Shown here: piece by piece, positions 1 to 8,699 of the stretch
How the letters are laid out: the number at the start of each line of letters is the position of its first letter
How positions within the stretch are numbered: the stretch's first letter is position 1
NCBI GenBank assembly: GCA_965116785.1
Contig: OZ220731.1
Span: 3,968,001-4,032,000 of the forward strand
Length of the DNA: 64,000 nt
Direction: 5' to 3'
From: Bin87 sp965116785
GTDB lineage: Bacteria > Chloroflexota > Dehalococcoidia > Lucifugimonadales > UBA3495
The notes under the pieces: generated by a model
The model's database searches: none
What the model saw: only the letters and a program-made list of their open reading frames with translations
Told to the model about the DNA's origin: nothing
Made by a program: the position numbers and the translations under genes

Positions 1-426
1 GTGGGCCTCGTCGATGGCGATCATCCGCAGATCCAGGGTCGCCAGGAACCGCCTGAACCCGGGCATGCTCACCCGCTCAGGAGCTACGTAGAGGAGCCGG
101 ACCGCTCCGGCCTGGGCGGCGCGCTCCACTTCCGCCGCAGTGCGGTTGTCGAGGGTGCTGTTCAGAAAGTCGGCCGCGATGCCATTGGCCCGCAGGCCAT
201 CCACCTGGTCCTTCATCAGCGCGATCAGCGGTGAGATCACCAGCGTCACGCCGCCCGTCGCCAGTGCCGGCAACTGGTAGCAGAGGGACTTGCCGCCGCC
301 GGTGGGCATAACCACCAGGCTTTGTCCCCCCGCCAGCGCGTTGGAGATTATCTCCTCCTGGGTCGGCCTGAACTGGTCGTAACCGAAATGTCGCTTGAGC
401 AACCCATGCAGGGTTTGGGTCGTCAT
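1..426 (-). CDS. recQ: ATP-dependent DNA helicase RecQ, N-terminal part (runs off the window)
   Basis: The minus strand is open from an ATG at 424-426 to the window edge (142 codons). It encodes the front of a superfamily 2 RecQ helicase, which unwinds DNA 3'-5' in recombination and repair. The motifs come in the expected order: the RecQ aromatic/Q motif (FGYDQFRPTQEEII), Walker A (PTGGGKSLCYQLPAL), motif Ia/Ib (SPLIALMKDQ, YVAPER), and DEAH as the last residues visible. The remainder, including the helicase C, RQC and HRDC regions, lies beyond the edge. It is transcribed away from the haem genes and shares only a hairpin-bearing spacer with hemL. Confidence 0.93.
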   Translation of the reverse strand, partial: MTTQTLHGLLKRHFGYDQFRPTQEEIISNALAGGQSLVVMPTGGGKSLCYQLPALATGGVTLVISPLIALMKDQVDGLRANGIAADFLNSTLDNRTAAEVERAAQAGAVRLLYVAPERVSMPGFRRFLATLDLRMIAIDEAH

Positions 427-438
427 TCCACAAATCCA

Positions 439-464
439 TAGGGGCGAATCACCGTTCGCCCCTA
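439..464. terminator. Perfect hairpin between hemL and recQ
   Basis: A 10-bp perfect stem (TAGGGGCGAA / TTCGCCCCTA) with a 6-nt loop fills the short gap downstream of hemL and upstream of recQ. It has no real T-run. It may act as a hemL terminator or be a dispersed REP-like palindrome; the sequence alone does not decide. Confidence 0.5.
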
Positions 465-514
465 CATAGCGTGTTTGAACTGGAGTCGGGTCGTTCGATT
501 GTCGGCCTGCGCTC

Positions 515-1801
515 TTACTCCAGTGCCGCCAACGCTTCACCGACGATTTCGATCGTGCGGTCGATGTCGGAGTCGGTGTGCGCGATGGACACGAACCCCG
601 CTTCGAACTGGGATGGTGCGATGTAAACGCCACGGTCCAGCAACGCGTGCATATAGCGTCCGTAGGCTGCCGTGTCGGAGTGCTCCACCTGGGCCAGCGC
701 CGCCACCGGCCCGGCGTTGAAGAAACCGGTGAACATCGACGCCACCCGGTTAATGGTGGATGGGACCTCGGCGCGGGCAAAGGCGGCGCTGACCCCGTCG
801 GTCAGGCGGACCGCCGTCGCCTCCAACTGTTCGTAAACGCCGGGTTTCCGCAACTCGGTCAGCGTGGCAACTCCGGCGGCCACCGCCAGCGGGTTGCCCG
901 AAAGAGTCCCTGCCTGGTACATCGGCCCAAGCGGCGCGACCTGCTGCATGACTTCTTCGCGGCCGCCGTACGCGCCCACGGGCAGGCCGCCGCCGATGAT
1001 CTTGCCCATCGTCGTAATGTCGGGGGTTATGCCGAAGAGCGACTGCGCCCCGCCGTAAGCCACACGGAAGCCGGTGATCACCTCGTCGAATATCAACAGC
1101 GCGCCGTTGGCCTCGGTGACTGTGCGCAGTCCCTCGAGGAACCCCTCGGCCGGCGGCACGACGCCCATGTTGCCCGCGACCGGTTCCACGATGACGGCGG
1201 CGATGTCGTCCGGCCAGGCGTCGAAGAGCCCTGCCACGGAGCCGATATCGTTGAAGGCAGCGATGAGCGTCTCCGCAGCGTAGGCTTCCGGCACGCCGGC
1301 GCTGGTGGGAATACCGTGGGTCAGCGCGCCGGAGCCGGCCGCTACCAGGAGACCGTCCGCGTGTCCATGATAGTTGCCGGCGAACTTGACGATCTTGGAA
1401 CGGCCGGTGTACGCCCGCGCCAGCCGCAGCGCGGTCATGCACGCTTCGGTGCCGGAGTTGACCAAACGCACCATGTCCACCGAGGGCAGGGCGGCGCAGA
1501 TCATCCCAGCCAGCTCCACCTCCTGTTCCACCGGAGCGCCGAAGGAGGTGCCGTCCGCGGCGGCACGCTGCACCGCTTCCACCACTGCGGGGTGAGCGTG
1601 GCCCAGCGCGAGGGGTCCCCAGGATCCCAGGTAGTCGATGTACTCGTTGCCGTCAACATCCCATACGCGTGCGCCGGCTCCGCGCGCGATGAATGGCGGG
1701 GTCCCCTCCACCGCGCGGAACGACCGCACCGGGCTGTTCACTCCGCCTGGAATTACCCGTTGCGCTTGCTCGAAAAGCTGTTGAGACCTGGCTTGCTCCA
1801 T
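515..1801 (-). CDS. hemL: Glutamate-1-semialdehyde 2,1-aminomutase
   Basis: This PLP-dependent enzyme converts glutamate-1-semialdehyde to 5-aminolevulinate, the last step of the C5 route into tetrapyrroles. The 428-residue length fits the family. Landmarks are the N-terminal RVIPGGVNSPVRSF, the aminotransferase aspartate in LLIFDEVITGFR, and the PLP lysine in TTMGKIIGGGLPVGAYGG (about residue 265). It lies downstream of the other haem genes on the same strand, separated from hemB by the cupin and hicAB genes, so it may be transcribed on its own. It completes the set hemA-hemL-hemB needed for porphobilinogen. Confidence 0.97.
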   Translation of the reverse strand: MEQARSQQLFEQAQRVIPGGVNSPVRSFRAVEGTPPFIARGAGARVWDVDGNEYIDYLGSWGPLALGHAHPAVVEAVQRAAADGTSFGAPVEQEVELAGMICAALPSVDMVRLVNSGTEACMTALRLARAYTGRSKIVKFAGNYHGHADGLLVAAGSGALTHGIPTSAGVPEAYAAETLIAAFNDIGSVAGLFDAWPDDIAAVIVEPVAGNMGVVPPAEGFLEGLRTVTEANGALLIFDEVITGFRVAYGGAQSLFGITPDITTMGKIIGGGLPVGAYGGREEVMQQVAPLGPMYQAGTLSGNPLAVAAGVATLTELRKPGVYEQLEATAVRLTDGVSAAFARAEVPSTINRVASMFTGFFNAGPVAALAQVEHSDTAAYGRYMHALLDRGVYIAPSQFEAGFVSIAHTDSDIDRTIEIVGEALAALE

Positions 1802-1836
1802 TCTGGATGTCTCCTCGGCGCGTGGATACGCTACGT

Positions 1837-2061
1837 TTACGCCAGCAACAGGCGCTCACCCTTGGGTTCCGGTATCGGATCGTCGAATTCACTCGCGGTG
1901 TCAATCCAAAGACTGATCGCATCATTGATATTCTTGAGCGCGGCCTCCTGCGTATGGCCATGGGCTGCGCAACCCGGGAGTTGCGGGACTTCGGCAATAA
2001 ATTCACCGTCGGCATCACTCCAATAGAGGATGATCTCGTACTTGTACACGGCGGCCCTCAC
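1837..2061 (-). CDS. hicB: HicB-like antitoxin
   Basis: The 74-residue protein carries the partial RNase H-like HicB fold: YEIILYWSDADGEFIAEVPQLPGCAAHGHT followed, further along, by a helical end containing ALKNINDAISLWID. HicB antitoxins bind the HicA toxin and usually autorepress the operon. This one is the short form without an obvious C-terminal DNA-binding extension. Its start overlaps the end of the upstream hicA by four bases (ATGA), so the two are translationally coupled. Confidence 0.88.
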   Translation of the reverse strand: MRAAVYKYEIILYWSDADGEFIAEVPQLPGCAAHGHTQEAALKNINDAISLWIDTASEFDDPIPEPKGERLLLA

Positions 2062-2312
2062 AGTCGGTATTTCAGAATTACCCGGCGTACCTGTCTGACT
2101 TGGTACGGTTTGGCATTCCCGCCATCCCGTTGCAGGTTCAACAGCTCAACGATACCTTCTTTGCGGAATATATGGTGGCTTCTTCGTGTTCGTTCCACGA
2201 ATCCCAACCGGATCAACAGCCCGCGCAGATCGTCAAACCGAATGTTGGCGTCTGATTGCCCGGCAGGGATCCGCCGCCGTAGCCGGTCGTACCGGCCATC
2301 GTACGTTGTCAA
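2058..2312 (-). CDS. hicA: HicA-like toxin (mRNA interferase)
   Basis: The 84-residue protein matches the HicA double-stranded-RNA-binding-like fold: FDDLRGLLIRLGFVERTRRS, then HHIFRKEGIVELLNLQRDGG and a basic C-terminal strand. The catalytic histidine of the family is expected in the SHHIFRK segment. HicA toxins cleave mRNA and are neutralised by HicB. Here the toxin is the first gene and the antitoxin second, overlapping by four bases. The pair sits between the cupin gene and hemL, inside an otherwise metabolic cluster. Confidence 0.88.
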   Translation of the reverse strand: MTTYDGRYDRLRRRIPAGQSDANIRFDDLRGLLIRLGFVERTRRSHHIFRKEGIVELLNLQRDGGNAKPYQVRQVRRVILKYRL

Positions 2313-2406
2313 CTCAGCACGCTAGGTGTCAATGCCGGAAACGGCCCTGTAGCAGAGCCGTTCCTGCGTGGATGCCGGTTGACGGCAGCAACCGTCGGCG
2401 GGTGTT

Positions 2407-2991
2407 CTAGCGGTCCATCACCACCATGGTGCCCTCTCCGGGGTTGTACTGGTAACGGGTTACGCGGTCCAGCTTCTGGGATTCCAGGCGCACCACCACG
2501 GCGCGACCGTCGTCGCGGTCGTCGGTGACGTTGAGGGTGTTGTGGATCTCGCCGGGCAGGAAGAAGGCCACCTTCCCGTCGTCCTGGACGAAGTCGCCGG
2601 TCTCCTGGATCTGCACCGAGTCGACGCCCTCGCCGGGATAGAACCAGCGCCACTTGGTCTGCTTGATGGCGCCGTCGTAAACGCCGTACACCACCCATGC
2701 GGCCCCGTGGTCGTGGGGGAGGTTGTCCTGCTCCGGCTTCTGCACCGAGGCCATCAGCCAGAACCCGCCGCCCGGGTGGCCGTAATCCTCATCCAGGTGG
2801 AGGTCATACCGACCGAATCCTCCTTCGTCCGGCAATTCGAGCCGCTCTTCCAACCAGCCGGGGGTGGCCAGCAGGCGTTCCATGTGCTTGGCCACGCCAG
2901 AGGCCTGGGCCAACGCGTCCTCCGTGGAGTCAAAAATCTCGCGAACGTCGTCGATGAATTCGTCCACCGAATAGGCTGTGGTCTGTGTCAT
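2407..2991 (-). CDS. Cupin-fold protein, cysteine-dioxygenase-like
   Basis: The protein resembles predicted metal-dependent enzymes of the double-stranded beta-helix superfamily related to cysteine dioxygenase. A metal-binding HDHG-type motif is visible (NLPHDHGAAWVVYGVYDG), with a second histidine in LPGEIHNTLNV. The frame is open to 3051, but an ACGGAGG ribosome-binding site sits six bases before the ATG at 2991, so I chose that start (194 residues). The substrate is unknown. It lies just downstream of hemB on the same strand and could be part of the haem operon by position only. Confidence 0.75.
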   Translation of the reverse strand: MTQTTAYSVDEFIDDVREIFDSTEDALAQASGVAKHMERLLATPGWLEERLELPDEGGFGRYDLHLDEDYGHPGGGFWLMASVQKPEQDNLPHDHGAAWVVYGVYDGAIKQTKWRWFYPGEGVDSVQIQETGDFVQDDGKVAFFLPGEIHNTLNVTDDRDDGRAVVVRLESQKLDRVTRYQYNPGEGTMVVMDR

Positions 2992-3093
2992 TTCGAACCT
3001 CCGTGTATCCGTGTCCCCTTGCGATTCATTCTGCAAGGGAGTGCGTATCATGTCAACGTCGCAGCGCCTCCGGCGTGGTCGGCTGGAGCTGCT

Positions 3094-4077
3094 TTACTCT
3101 TGGCCTCGCAGCCAGCGCGCCACTTCCTTGGCGTGATATGAGATGATGATGTCCGCGCCGGCGCGGCGGATGGCCGTCAGCAGTTCCAGCGTAACCGGTT
3201 TCTCGTCAATCCACCCGGCCCGCGACGCCGCTTTCACCATCGAGTACTCGCCGCTCACGTTGTATGCCGCCAACGGGTAGTCGTACCGCTCCCGGGCTTC
3301 CTTGATCACGTCCATGTACGCCATGGCTGGCTTGACCATGACAATGTCCGCGCCCTCGGCGATGTCCGACTCGATCTCCCGCATGGCCATGCGGCGGTTG
3401 GCCGGATCCATCTGGTAGCTGCGCCGGTCACCGAACTGTGGCGTGGAGTCGGCGGCGACGCGGAAGGGGCCGTAGAACGATGAGGCGTACTTGGCCGCGT
3501 AGCCCATGATCGGCGTGTCGTCGTAGCCGTGGGCGTCCAGCGTCTCCCGTATCGCCCGCACCTGGCCGTCCATCATCGAGGACGGCGCGACCATGTCGGC
3601 GCCGGCCTGCACCTGGGTCAGCGCCGATCGGGCCAGCAATTCCAGCGTCGCGTCGTTGTCGACGCGGTCACCATCGATGACGCCGCAATGGCCGTGGTCG
3701 GTGTACTCGCACAGGCACACGTCGCCAATGACCATCAGGCCCGGCGCACGCTCCTTGATTGTGCGCGTAGCCTCCTGGATGATCCCCTCGGGGTCGTAGG
3801 CGCCGCTGCCCACGCCGTCCTTTTCCGGCGGCAGGCCGAACAGCAGCACCGACGGAATGCCCAGCTCGACCACCTCGTCGATCTCCTCGCCCAAGCGGTC
3901 GATGGACGTGTGAAAACACCCAGGCATCGGTTCAATCTCTTCCCGAACGTTCTCGCCGTGAGTCACGAACATCGGATAGATGAAATTGGCGGCGCTCATG
4001 CGGGTCTCCCGCACCATCTCACGGACTGGCGCTTTCTCTCGAAGCCGGCGCATGCGCAGATCGGGGTGCTTCAGCAT
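3094..4077 (-). CDS. hemB: Delta-aminolevulinic acid dehydratase (porphobilinogen synthase)
   Basis: HemB condenses two 5-aminolevulinate molecules to porphobilinogen. The two active-site lysines lie in MGYAAKYASSFYGPFR and DIVMVKPAMAYMD. The cysteine cluster VCLCEYTDHGHCG indicates the zinc-dependent class. The frame is open upstream to a GTG at 4092, but AGGAGG stands seven bases before the ATG at 4077, giving 327 residues, the usual size. The gene follows cobA-hemD with an 11-base gap. Confidence 0.96.
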   Translation of the reverse strand: MLKHPDLRMRRLREKAPVREMVRETRMSAANFIYPMFVTHGENVREEIEPMPGCFHTSIDRLGEEIDEVVELGIPSVLLFGLPPEKDGVGSGAYDPEGIIQEATRTIKERAPGLMVIGDVCLCEYTDHGHCGVIDGDRVDNDATLELLARSALTQVQAGADMVAPSSMMDGQVRAIRETLDAHGYDDTPIMGYAAKYASSFYGPFRVAADSTPQFGDRRSYQMDPANRRMAMREIESDIAEGADIVMVKPAMAYMDVIKEARERYDYPLAAYNVSGEYSMVKAASRAGWIDEKPVTLELLTAIRRAGADIIISYHAKEVARWLRGQE

Positions 4078-4088
4078 GATGTCCCTCC

Positions 4089-5645
4089 TCACACTTGGTT
4101 AGTGGCGGCAGCGGCGTGGCCGCCGGAGTAATGGCCGGCCAGCGCATCGGCCAACCCTTCCACGTTGTGTTCCGCGGCCATGATATCGACGTCCAGTCCC
4201 ATTTCCTCGGCCGTGGCCGCCGTGATCGGACCGATGCACGCAATGTCGCTCCCTTCCAGCAAATGGCGCTCCTCGCCCAGGATGTCCAGCAGGTTTCGCA
4301 CCGTCGACGAACTGGTGAAGGTTACCACATCGATGCCCTGCTCAAATGCGGCGCGAGCCTTCTCTTCGATGCCTTCCGGGCGGAGGTTGCGATACGCGGG
4401 AACCCGCCGCACATCGGCTCCCAATGCGGACAGTCCGGTGGCCAGCGAGTCGCGGCCGATCGCCGAGCCGGGCAGCAACGCCTGGCGACCGGTCCAATCC
4501 GACGCCGACAACTCGGCGATCACTTCCTCGGATACCGATCGCTTGGGGATGAAGTCGGGCTCGATTCCCCGGTCGCGCAGAGCCCGCGCCGTGGCCGGCC
4601 CGATGGCTCCAACCGTGGCGCCGGCAAAGTACCGAGCGTCTTTCCCCAGAGATCGCAACCTGTCCCAGACGTACTCCACCGAGTTGACGCTTGCGAAGAT
4701 CATCCAACGACCGGAAATGTCCGCGGCGGCCATCAAGGCCCGGTCGAGTTCTTCGTAATCGTCCAGCGGCCCAATCTCGATAGACGGCAATTCGACTGCT
4801 TCTGCTCCAAGGTCGGTCAGCAGTTCGATGAGCCGGGACGCCTGCGTACGAGATCGCGTCACCAGGACGCGCTTGCCCCAGAGCGGCCGCCGGTCGAACC
4901 AGCCAATTTCCTTTCGCAGCCGGGCCACCTCTCCGATGATTGCGATCACCGGCGCGCCGACGCCGGCCGCCTTGCCTCTGTCCGCGATGTCCGCCAGCGT
5001 TCCCGTGACCGTCCGCTGCCGGCTCCACGTGCCCCACTGCACCAGCGCGGCCGGAGTGTCCGCCGGCATGCCATGGGTTTGGAGCGTGGACGCGATGCCG
5101 GGAAGCGCCGCCCAACCCATCAGCGTCACCAGCGTGCCGCCCGTTTTGGCCAATGCGGCCCAATCCGTCGTGGTCTCGCCTTTGCTCGGGTCCTCGCTTC
5201 CGGTGACTATCGTCACCGCGGTGGACACGCCCCGGTGGGTTACCGGGATGCCGGCGTATGCGGCGGCGGCCACCGCCGATGTGACCCCAGGCACCACCTC
5301 GAAGGGAACACCTGCCTCGGCCAACGCCAGCGCCTCTTCGCCTCCACGGCCGAACACGAACGGGTCGCCGCCCTTGAGCCTGACCACCGTTTTACCGGCC
5401 GACCCTTCGGATGCCAGCAACTGGTTGATCTCCGCCTGGGTTAGCGCCTGCCGACCCCGTTCCTTGCCCACGAAAACCCGCTCCGCCGACACTGGCGCCA
5501 ACGCCAGCAGGGCCGGATCCAGCAGCCGGTCGTACACCACGACCTGCGCGCCGGCCAGCGCCTGGGCACCCTTGACGGTCAGCAGCCCAGGGTCGCCTGG
5601 GCCGGCTCCAACCAGATAAACCTTGCCCGGCTTCACAGCGTTCAC
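4089..5645 (-). CDS. cobA-hemD: Fused uroporphyrinogen-III C-methyltransferase / uroporphyrinogen-III synthase
   Basis: Two enzymes are joined in one chain. The N-terminal half (about 1-245) is a SUMT/CobA methylase, with the SAM-binding VYLVGAGPGDPGLLT and the motif RLKGGDPFVFGRGGEEA; it makes precorrin-2. The C-terminal half (about 255-518) is the poorly conserved HemD synthase, recognised by GKRVLVTRSRTQASRL, an FASVNSVEY segment and VVTFTSSSTVRN. HemD cyclises hydroxymethylbilane to uroporphyrinogen III, so the fusion channels product straight into the siroheme branch. I chose the GTG at 5645, which overlaps the hemC stop (GTGA), over an ATG at 5702 inside hemC. Confidence 0.93.
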   Translation of the reverse strand: MNAVKPGKVYLVGAGPGDPGLLTVKGAQALAGAQVVVYDRLLDPALLALAPVSAERVFVGKERGRQALTQAEINQLLASEGSAGKTVVRLKGGDPFVFGRGGEEALALAEAGVPFEVVPGVTSAVAAAAYAGIPVTHRGVSTAVTIVTGSEDPSKGETTTDWAALAKTGGTLVTLMGWAALPGIASTLQTHGMPADTPAALVQWGTWSRQRTVTGTLADIADRGKAAGVGAPVIAIIGEVARLRKEIGWFDRRPLWGKRVLVTRSRTQASRLIELLTDLGAEAVELPSIEIGPLDDYEELDRALMAAADISGRWMIFASVNSVEYVWDRLRSLGKDARYFAGATVGAIGPATARALRDRGIEPDFIPKRSVSEEVIAELSASDWTGRQALLPGSAIGRDSLATGLSALGADVRRVPAYRNLRPEGIEEKARAAFEQGIDVVTFTSSSTVRNLLDILGEERHLLEGSDIACIGPITAATAEEMGLDVDIMAAEHNVEGLADALAGHYSGGHAAAATNQV

Positions 5646-6571
5646 GCTCCGGGCTGACTGGCCAGCAGCCCCGCCGCACCCTGTTCGCGCAAAACTGCCC
5701 ACCCTTCGGCCGCAAGTCCAACCGGGTCTGAAGGCGCTCCGGTCACGGTGACGCGGTACGTGGTCGAACCGTCCGGTGCAGCCATGAAAACGGTCAGCCG
5801 CAACGAGTCGTCGCCGTCGAACTCCGCGTATGCTCCCACCGGAACCTGGCAGCCACCGCCCAGCGCCTGCAGGAAGGACCGTTCCGCCCTGACCGCTGCG
5901 GTCGTTGGCGCATGGTCAGCCGCGGCGACCAACTCGGCTGTGCGCACGTCGTCCGCGCGGATCTCCACCGCCATCGCGCCCTGGCCCGGCGGGGGGACGA
6001 ATTCCTCAGGCGAGAGGTACTCCGTTATCACCTCGGACATTCCCATCCGATCCAGGCCGGCCACCGCGATGACCGTGCCGTCGCATTCCTCGCCGGCTGC
6101 TTTCCGAAGCCGCGTGTCCACGTTGCCCCTGATGGGCACAATTTCCAGGTCGGGCCGCCGCTCCGTGATTTGCGCCTGCCGTCTGGGGCTGCTGGTGCCG
6201 ATCTTTGCCCCCGTCGGAAATTCATCCAGGGTCGTGCCCAGGTGCGAAACCAGGGCATCCCGGGGGTCGGCCCGCTCCAACACCGCGCCCAGGGCCATGC
6301 CCGGCGGCAGCAGGGTGGGCATATCCTTCAGGCTGTGCACTGCCATGTCGATCTCGCCGGTCTCCAGCCGGCGCTCGATCTCCTTGACGAAAACCCCCAG
6401 ACCCATGCCGGCCAGCGGAGCGGTCTGGTTGGCGTCGCCCTGTGTGGTAACGGTGACCACTTCGAAATGCGCCCTGGGATGCGCTTCGCGCAGGACCGCC
6501 AGGGTTAGGTCGGTCTGGATCAGCGCCAACCGACTGCCCCGGGTGCCCACCCGTACCGTGACGCCAGACAT
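5642..6571 (-). CDS. hemC: Hydroxymethylbilane synthase (porphobilinogen deaminase)
   Basis: HemC polymerises four porphobilinogens into hydroxymethylbilane. The start VRVGTRGSRLALIQTD, the aspartate region VHSLKDMPT, and GTSSPRRQAQ are typical. The dipyrromethane-cofactor cysteine is in LGGGCQVPVGAYAEF near residue 240. At 309 residues it is full length. It sits 17 bases after hemA and overlaps the downstream cobA-hemD, so the operon is tightly packed. Confidence 0.96.
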   Translation of the reverse strand: MSGVTVRVGTRGSRLALIQTDLTLAVLREAHPRAHFEVVTVTTQGDANQTAPLAGMGLGVFVKEIERRLETGEIDMAVHSLKDMPTLLPPGMALGAVLERADPRDALVSHLGTTLDEFPTGAKIGTSSPRRQAQITERRPDLEIVPIRGNVDTRLRKAAGEECDGTVIAVAGLDRMGMSEVITEYLSPEEFVPPPGQGAMAVEIRADDVRTAELVAAADHAPTTAAVRAERSFLQALGGGCQVPVGAYAEFDGDDSLRLTVFMAAPDGSTTYRVTVTGAPSDPVGLAAEGWAVLREQGAAGLLASQPGA

Positions 6572-6588
6572 GAGCAGAGTTCAGTGCG

Positions 6589-7860
6589 TCAGCGCCGGCC
6601 GCGCCGATCGTCGTCGTTCCCGAAAAGACGACGCGCCACCCGGTAATCCGTGGTGTTGTCCCCGGAGCGGAGTTCGACGGTGGGCTGGTGCAGCAGTTTC
6701 TTGACCAGGGCATTGGTCATAGCGTGAAGCCTTTCCGCCAGTTCCCCTTCCTCGTGCTCGCCGAGCATGCGCAGGGTTCGGGCGACTTCTTCGCGACGCA
6801 TCACGTCGGCTCGGCGCCGCATGCCCACCACCAGTTCCATGGCATCCGAAGAATGCCACCACTCCGCGAACCGGGACAGTTCGATATCGACCAGGGCACT
6901 TGCCTTTTTCACTTCATCGGCCAGCCCGTCCATCGAAACTTCGGCCACTTGCGCGAGCGCGTCGATGTCGAACAACCGCGCCCGGTCCAGATCGCCCACC
7001 GTTGGCTCAATGTCGCGCGGCACCGCGATGTCTATAAGCATCATCGGCTCGTCGCCGTGACGGCTCGTCAGAGCCTCGGCGACCATGGCCTGATCGACTA
7101 CGTACCCCGGAGAGCCGGTGCTGCTGATGACCAGGTCCGCATCCGTGAGCGCGTCGCCCAGGTTTTCGAACGGTATCGCCACACCACCCAGGTCGCGGGC
7201 GAGGTCCTGGGCGCGCCAGTGCGTGCGGTTGACCACGGTGATTTTCTGGACACCCGCGTCGGCCAGTGTCCGGGCGACCATCCGCCCGGCGTCGCCAGCG
7301 CCGATAACCAGGGCGCGGCGGTCGTCCAGACGGTCGAACAGGCCCCGAGCCAACTGCACGGACGCCCGGCTTACGGATCGCGAGTGCTGCCCGATGTTGG
7401 TTTCCCGATGCACCCTGCGCCCGGCGCGCAGGGCGTCGTGGAAGACGCGCGTGAGCGGGCTTTTTAGGTATCCTCCCTGGCTGGCCACGCTGAATGCCGC
7501 CCGCACCTGACCCAGGATCTGCCGCTCGCCCACGATCATGGATTCCAGACCGCTGGCCACGCGGAACAGGTGGGACACACAATCCGATTCCCACATCTGG
7601 TAAATGTGTCGTTCCAACTCCGGCCCGGGCACGCCGGAGTAGCCGATCAGGAAGTCCCCGACGCGTCCCACCAGCCCGATGTCCTCAGGGTCGTAGGTGT
7701 AGACCTCGGTCCGGTTGCAGGTGGAAACAATGACCGATTGCGGCACGTATTCGGAGAGCTGCTCCAGCGCCTCGGGCAACTGGTCCCGCTCCACGCTGAG
7801 ACGTTCCCGCAACTCCACCGGCGCCGTCCGGTGGTCCAGGCCCAGTACCAGGAGGCTCAA
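6589..7860 (-). CDS. hemA: Glutamyl-tRNA reductase
   Basis: HemA reduces glutamyl-tRNA to glutamate-1-semialdehyde with NADPH, the committed and usually regulated step of the C5 pathway. The active-site cysteine is in VSTCNRTEVY (residue 48), followed by GERQILGQV and a nucleotide-binding GAGDAGRMVARTL. The frame is open to 7935, but the extra N-terminus is not family-like. A TTG at 7858-7860 has GGAGG seven bases upstream and overlaps the stop of the preceding gene (TTGA), so I prefer it (423 residues). Confidence 0.95.
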   Translation of the reverse strand: MSLLVLGLDHRTAPVELRERLSVERDQLPEALEQLSEYVPQSVIVSTCNRTEVYTYDPEDIGLVGRVGDFLIGYSGVPGPELERHIYQMWESDCVSHLFRVASGLESMIVGERQILGQVRAAFSVASQGGYLKSPLTRVFHDALRAGRRVHRETNIGQHSRSVSRASVQLARGLFDRLDDRRALVIGAGDAGRMVARTLADAGVQKITVVNRTHWRAQDLARDLGGVAIPFENLGDALTDADLVISSTGSPGYVVDQAMVAEALTSRHGDEPMMLIDIAVPRDIEPTVGDLDRARLFDIDALAQVAEVSMDGLADEVKKASALVDIELSRFAEWWHSSDAMELVVGMRRRADVMRREEVARTLRMLGEHEEGELAERLHAMTNALVKKLLHQPTVELRSGDNTTDYRVARRLFGNDDDRRGRR

Positions 7861-8576
7861 CTCACCGCCTCCGCCGCTCGCAGCGCGGCACGCTTGGCAC
7901 AGCCGCCTGCTCTGCAGGCGGTCAGGTCGGAGCACATTTCGGGCAAATCGGAATCCAGCAACTGCGCCAGCACCCGGTCAACCGCTTCATCATCGTTTCC
8001 GTTGCGGGCCAAAGCCAGCAGGTCCTCGGTGATGACGCACTGCCACCGGGTGGGATCGATAACGGTGCGCTGTTCCTTGATAACCTTGCGCGCCCGGGCG
8101 AGCACGTCCGCGAGGTCGGCCCACTGCAGCACCTTGTCTTCCGAAAGGGTTTCCCGCATCTTGCGGGCGAGGGCCGGGCTTGCTCCGCCCGTGGAAATCG
8201 CCAGCGTAATCGGGTCCCGCCTGACGATCGAAGGCGCGATGAACGTGCACTGGTCCGGGTCGTCGACCACGTTGAGCAAAACGCCGGTTCGTTCGGCCTC
8301 CTCGTATATCTGTCGGTTCACGTGCCAGACGTTGGTGGCCGCCACCGCGATGAACGCGCCGTCCAGATCACCGGGCTGGTACTCCCGCTGGATCAGGGTG
8401 ATGTGCCCCCGCTGGGCGGCGCGCCTGATGCCGTCGGTGCACTGCGGGCTGATCAGCGTGATGTCGGCGCCGGCGTCGCGCAATGCGGCGAGTTTGCCCT
8501 GGGCGATGGTTCCGCCGCCCAGAATGACGCAGCGCTTGCCGGTCAGGTTGAGATATACAGGGTAATACTCAGGCAT
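7857..8576 (-). CDS. Precorrin-2 dehydrogenase / sirohydrochlorin ferrochelatase (Met8/CysG-N type)
   Basis: This protein would oxidise precorrin-2 to sirohydrochlorin and insert iron to give siroheme. The N-terminus has the NAD-binding KRCVILGGGTIAQGKLAAL. The conserved catalytic-aspartate region is NVVDDPDQCTFIAPS, followed by the dimer/ferrochelatase segment LAISTGGASPALARKMRE. The 239 residues end in a small Cys-containing tail (EMCSDLTACRAGGCAKR) that is not general in the family and whose role is unknown. It is translationally coupled to hemA and follows the AhbAB-like gene after a 123-base gap. Confidence 0.93.
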   Translation of the reverse strand: MPEYYPVYLNLTGKRCVILGGGTIAQGKLAALRDAGADITLISPQCTDGIRRAAQRGHITLIQREYQPGDLDGAFIAVAATNVWHVNRQIYEEAERTGVLLNVVDDPDQCTFIAPSIVRRDPITLAISTGGASPALARKMRETLSEDKVLQWADLADVLARARKVIKEQRTVIDPTRWQCVITEDLLALARNGNDDEAVDRVLAQLLDSDLPEMCSDLTACRAGGCAKRAALRAAEAVS

Positions 8577-8699
8577 GGTGTTTGATTTCGCAGGGGTTGG
8601 TCAGGATCGGGATTTTCGACATTGCCGGATCGACATGATTGTGACGGGTAATCCCGAAAATCTTGAAATCCCGTTTCTGACGAATGGCAATCCCGTCGG

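Noticed and set aside
578..2026. A 482-codon plus-strand frame over hemL
   Set aside because: hemL on the minus strand has all catalytic motifs; the plus frame is rich in Arg/Gly/His with no domain and runs through the hemL promoter side.
4095..5444. A 449-codon plus-strand frame over cobA-hemD
   Set aside because: Antisense shadow of a well-conserved fusion enzyme.
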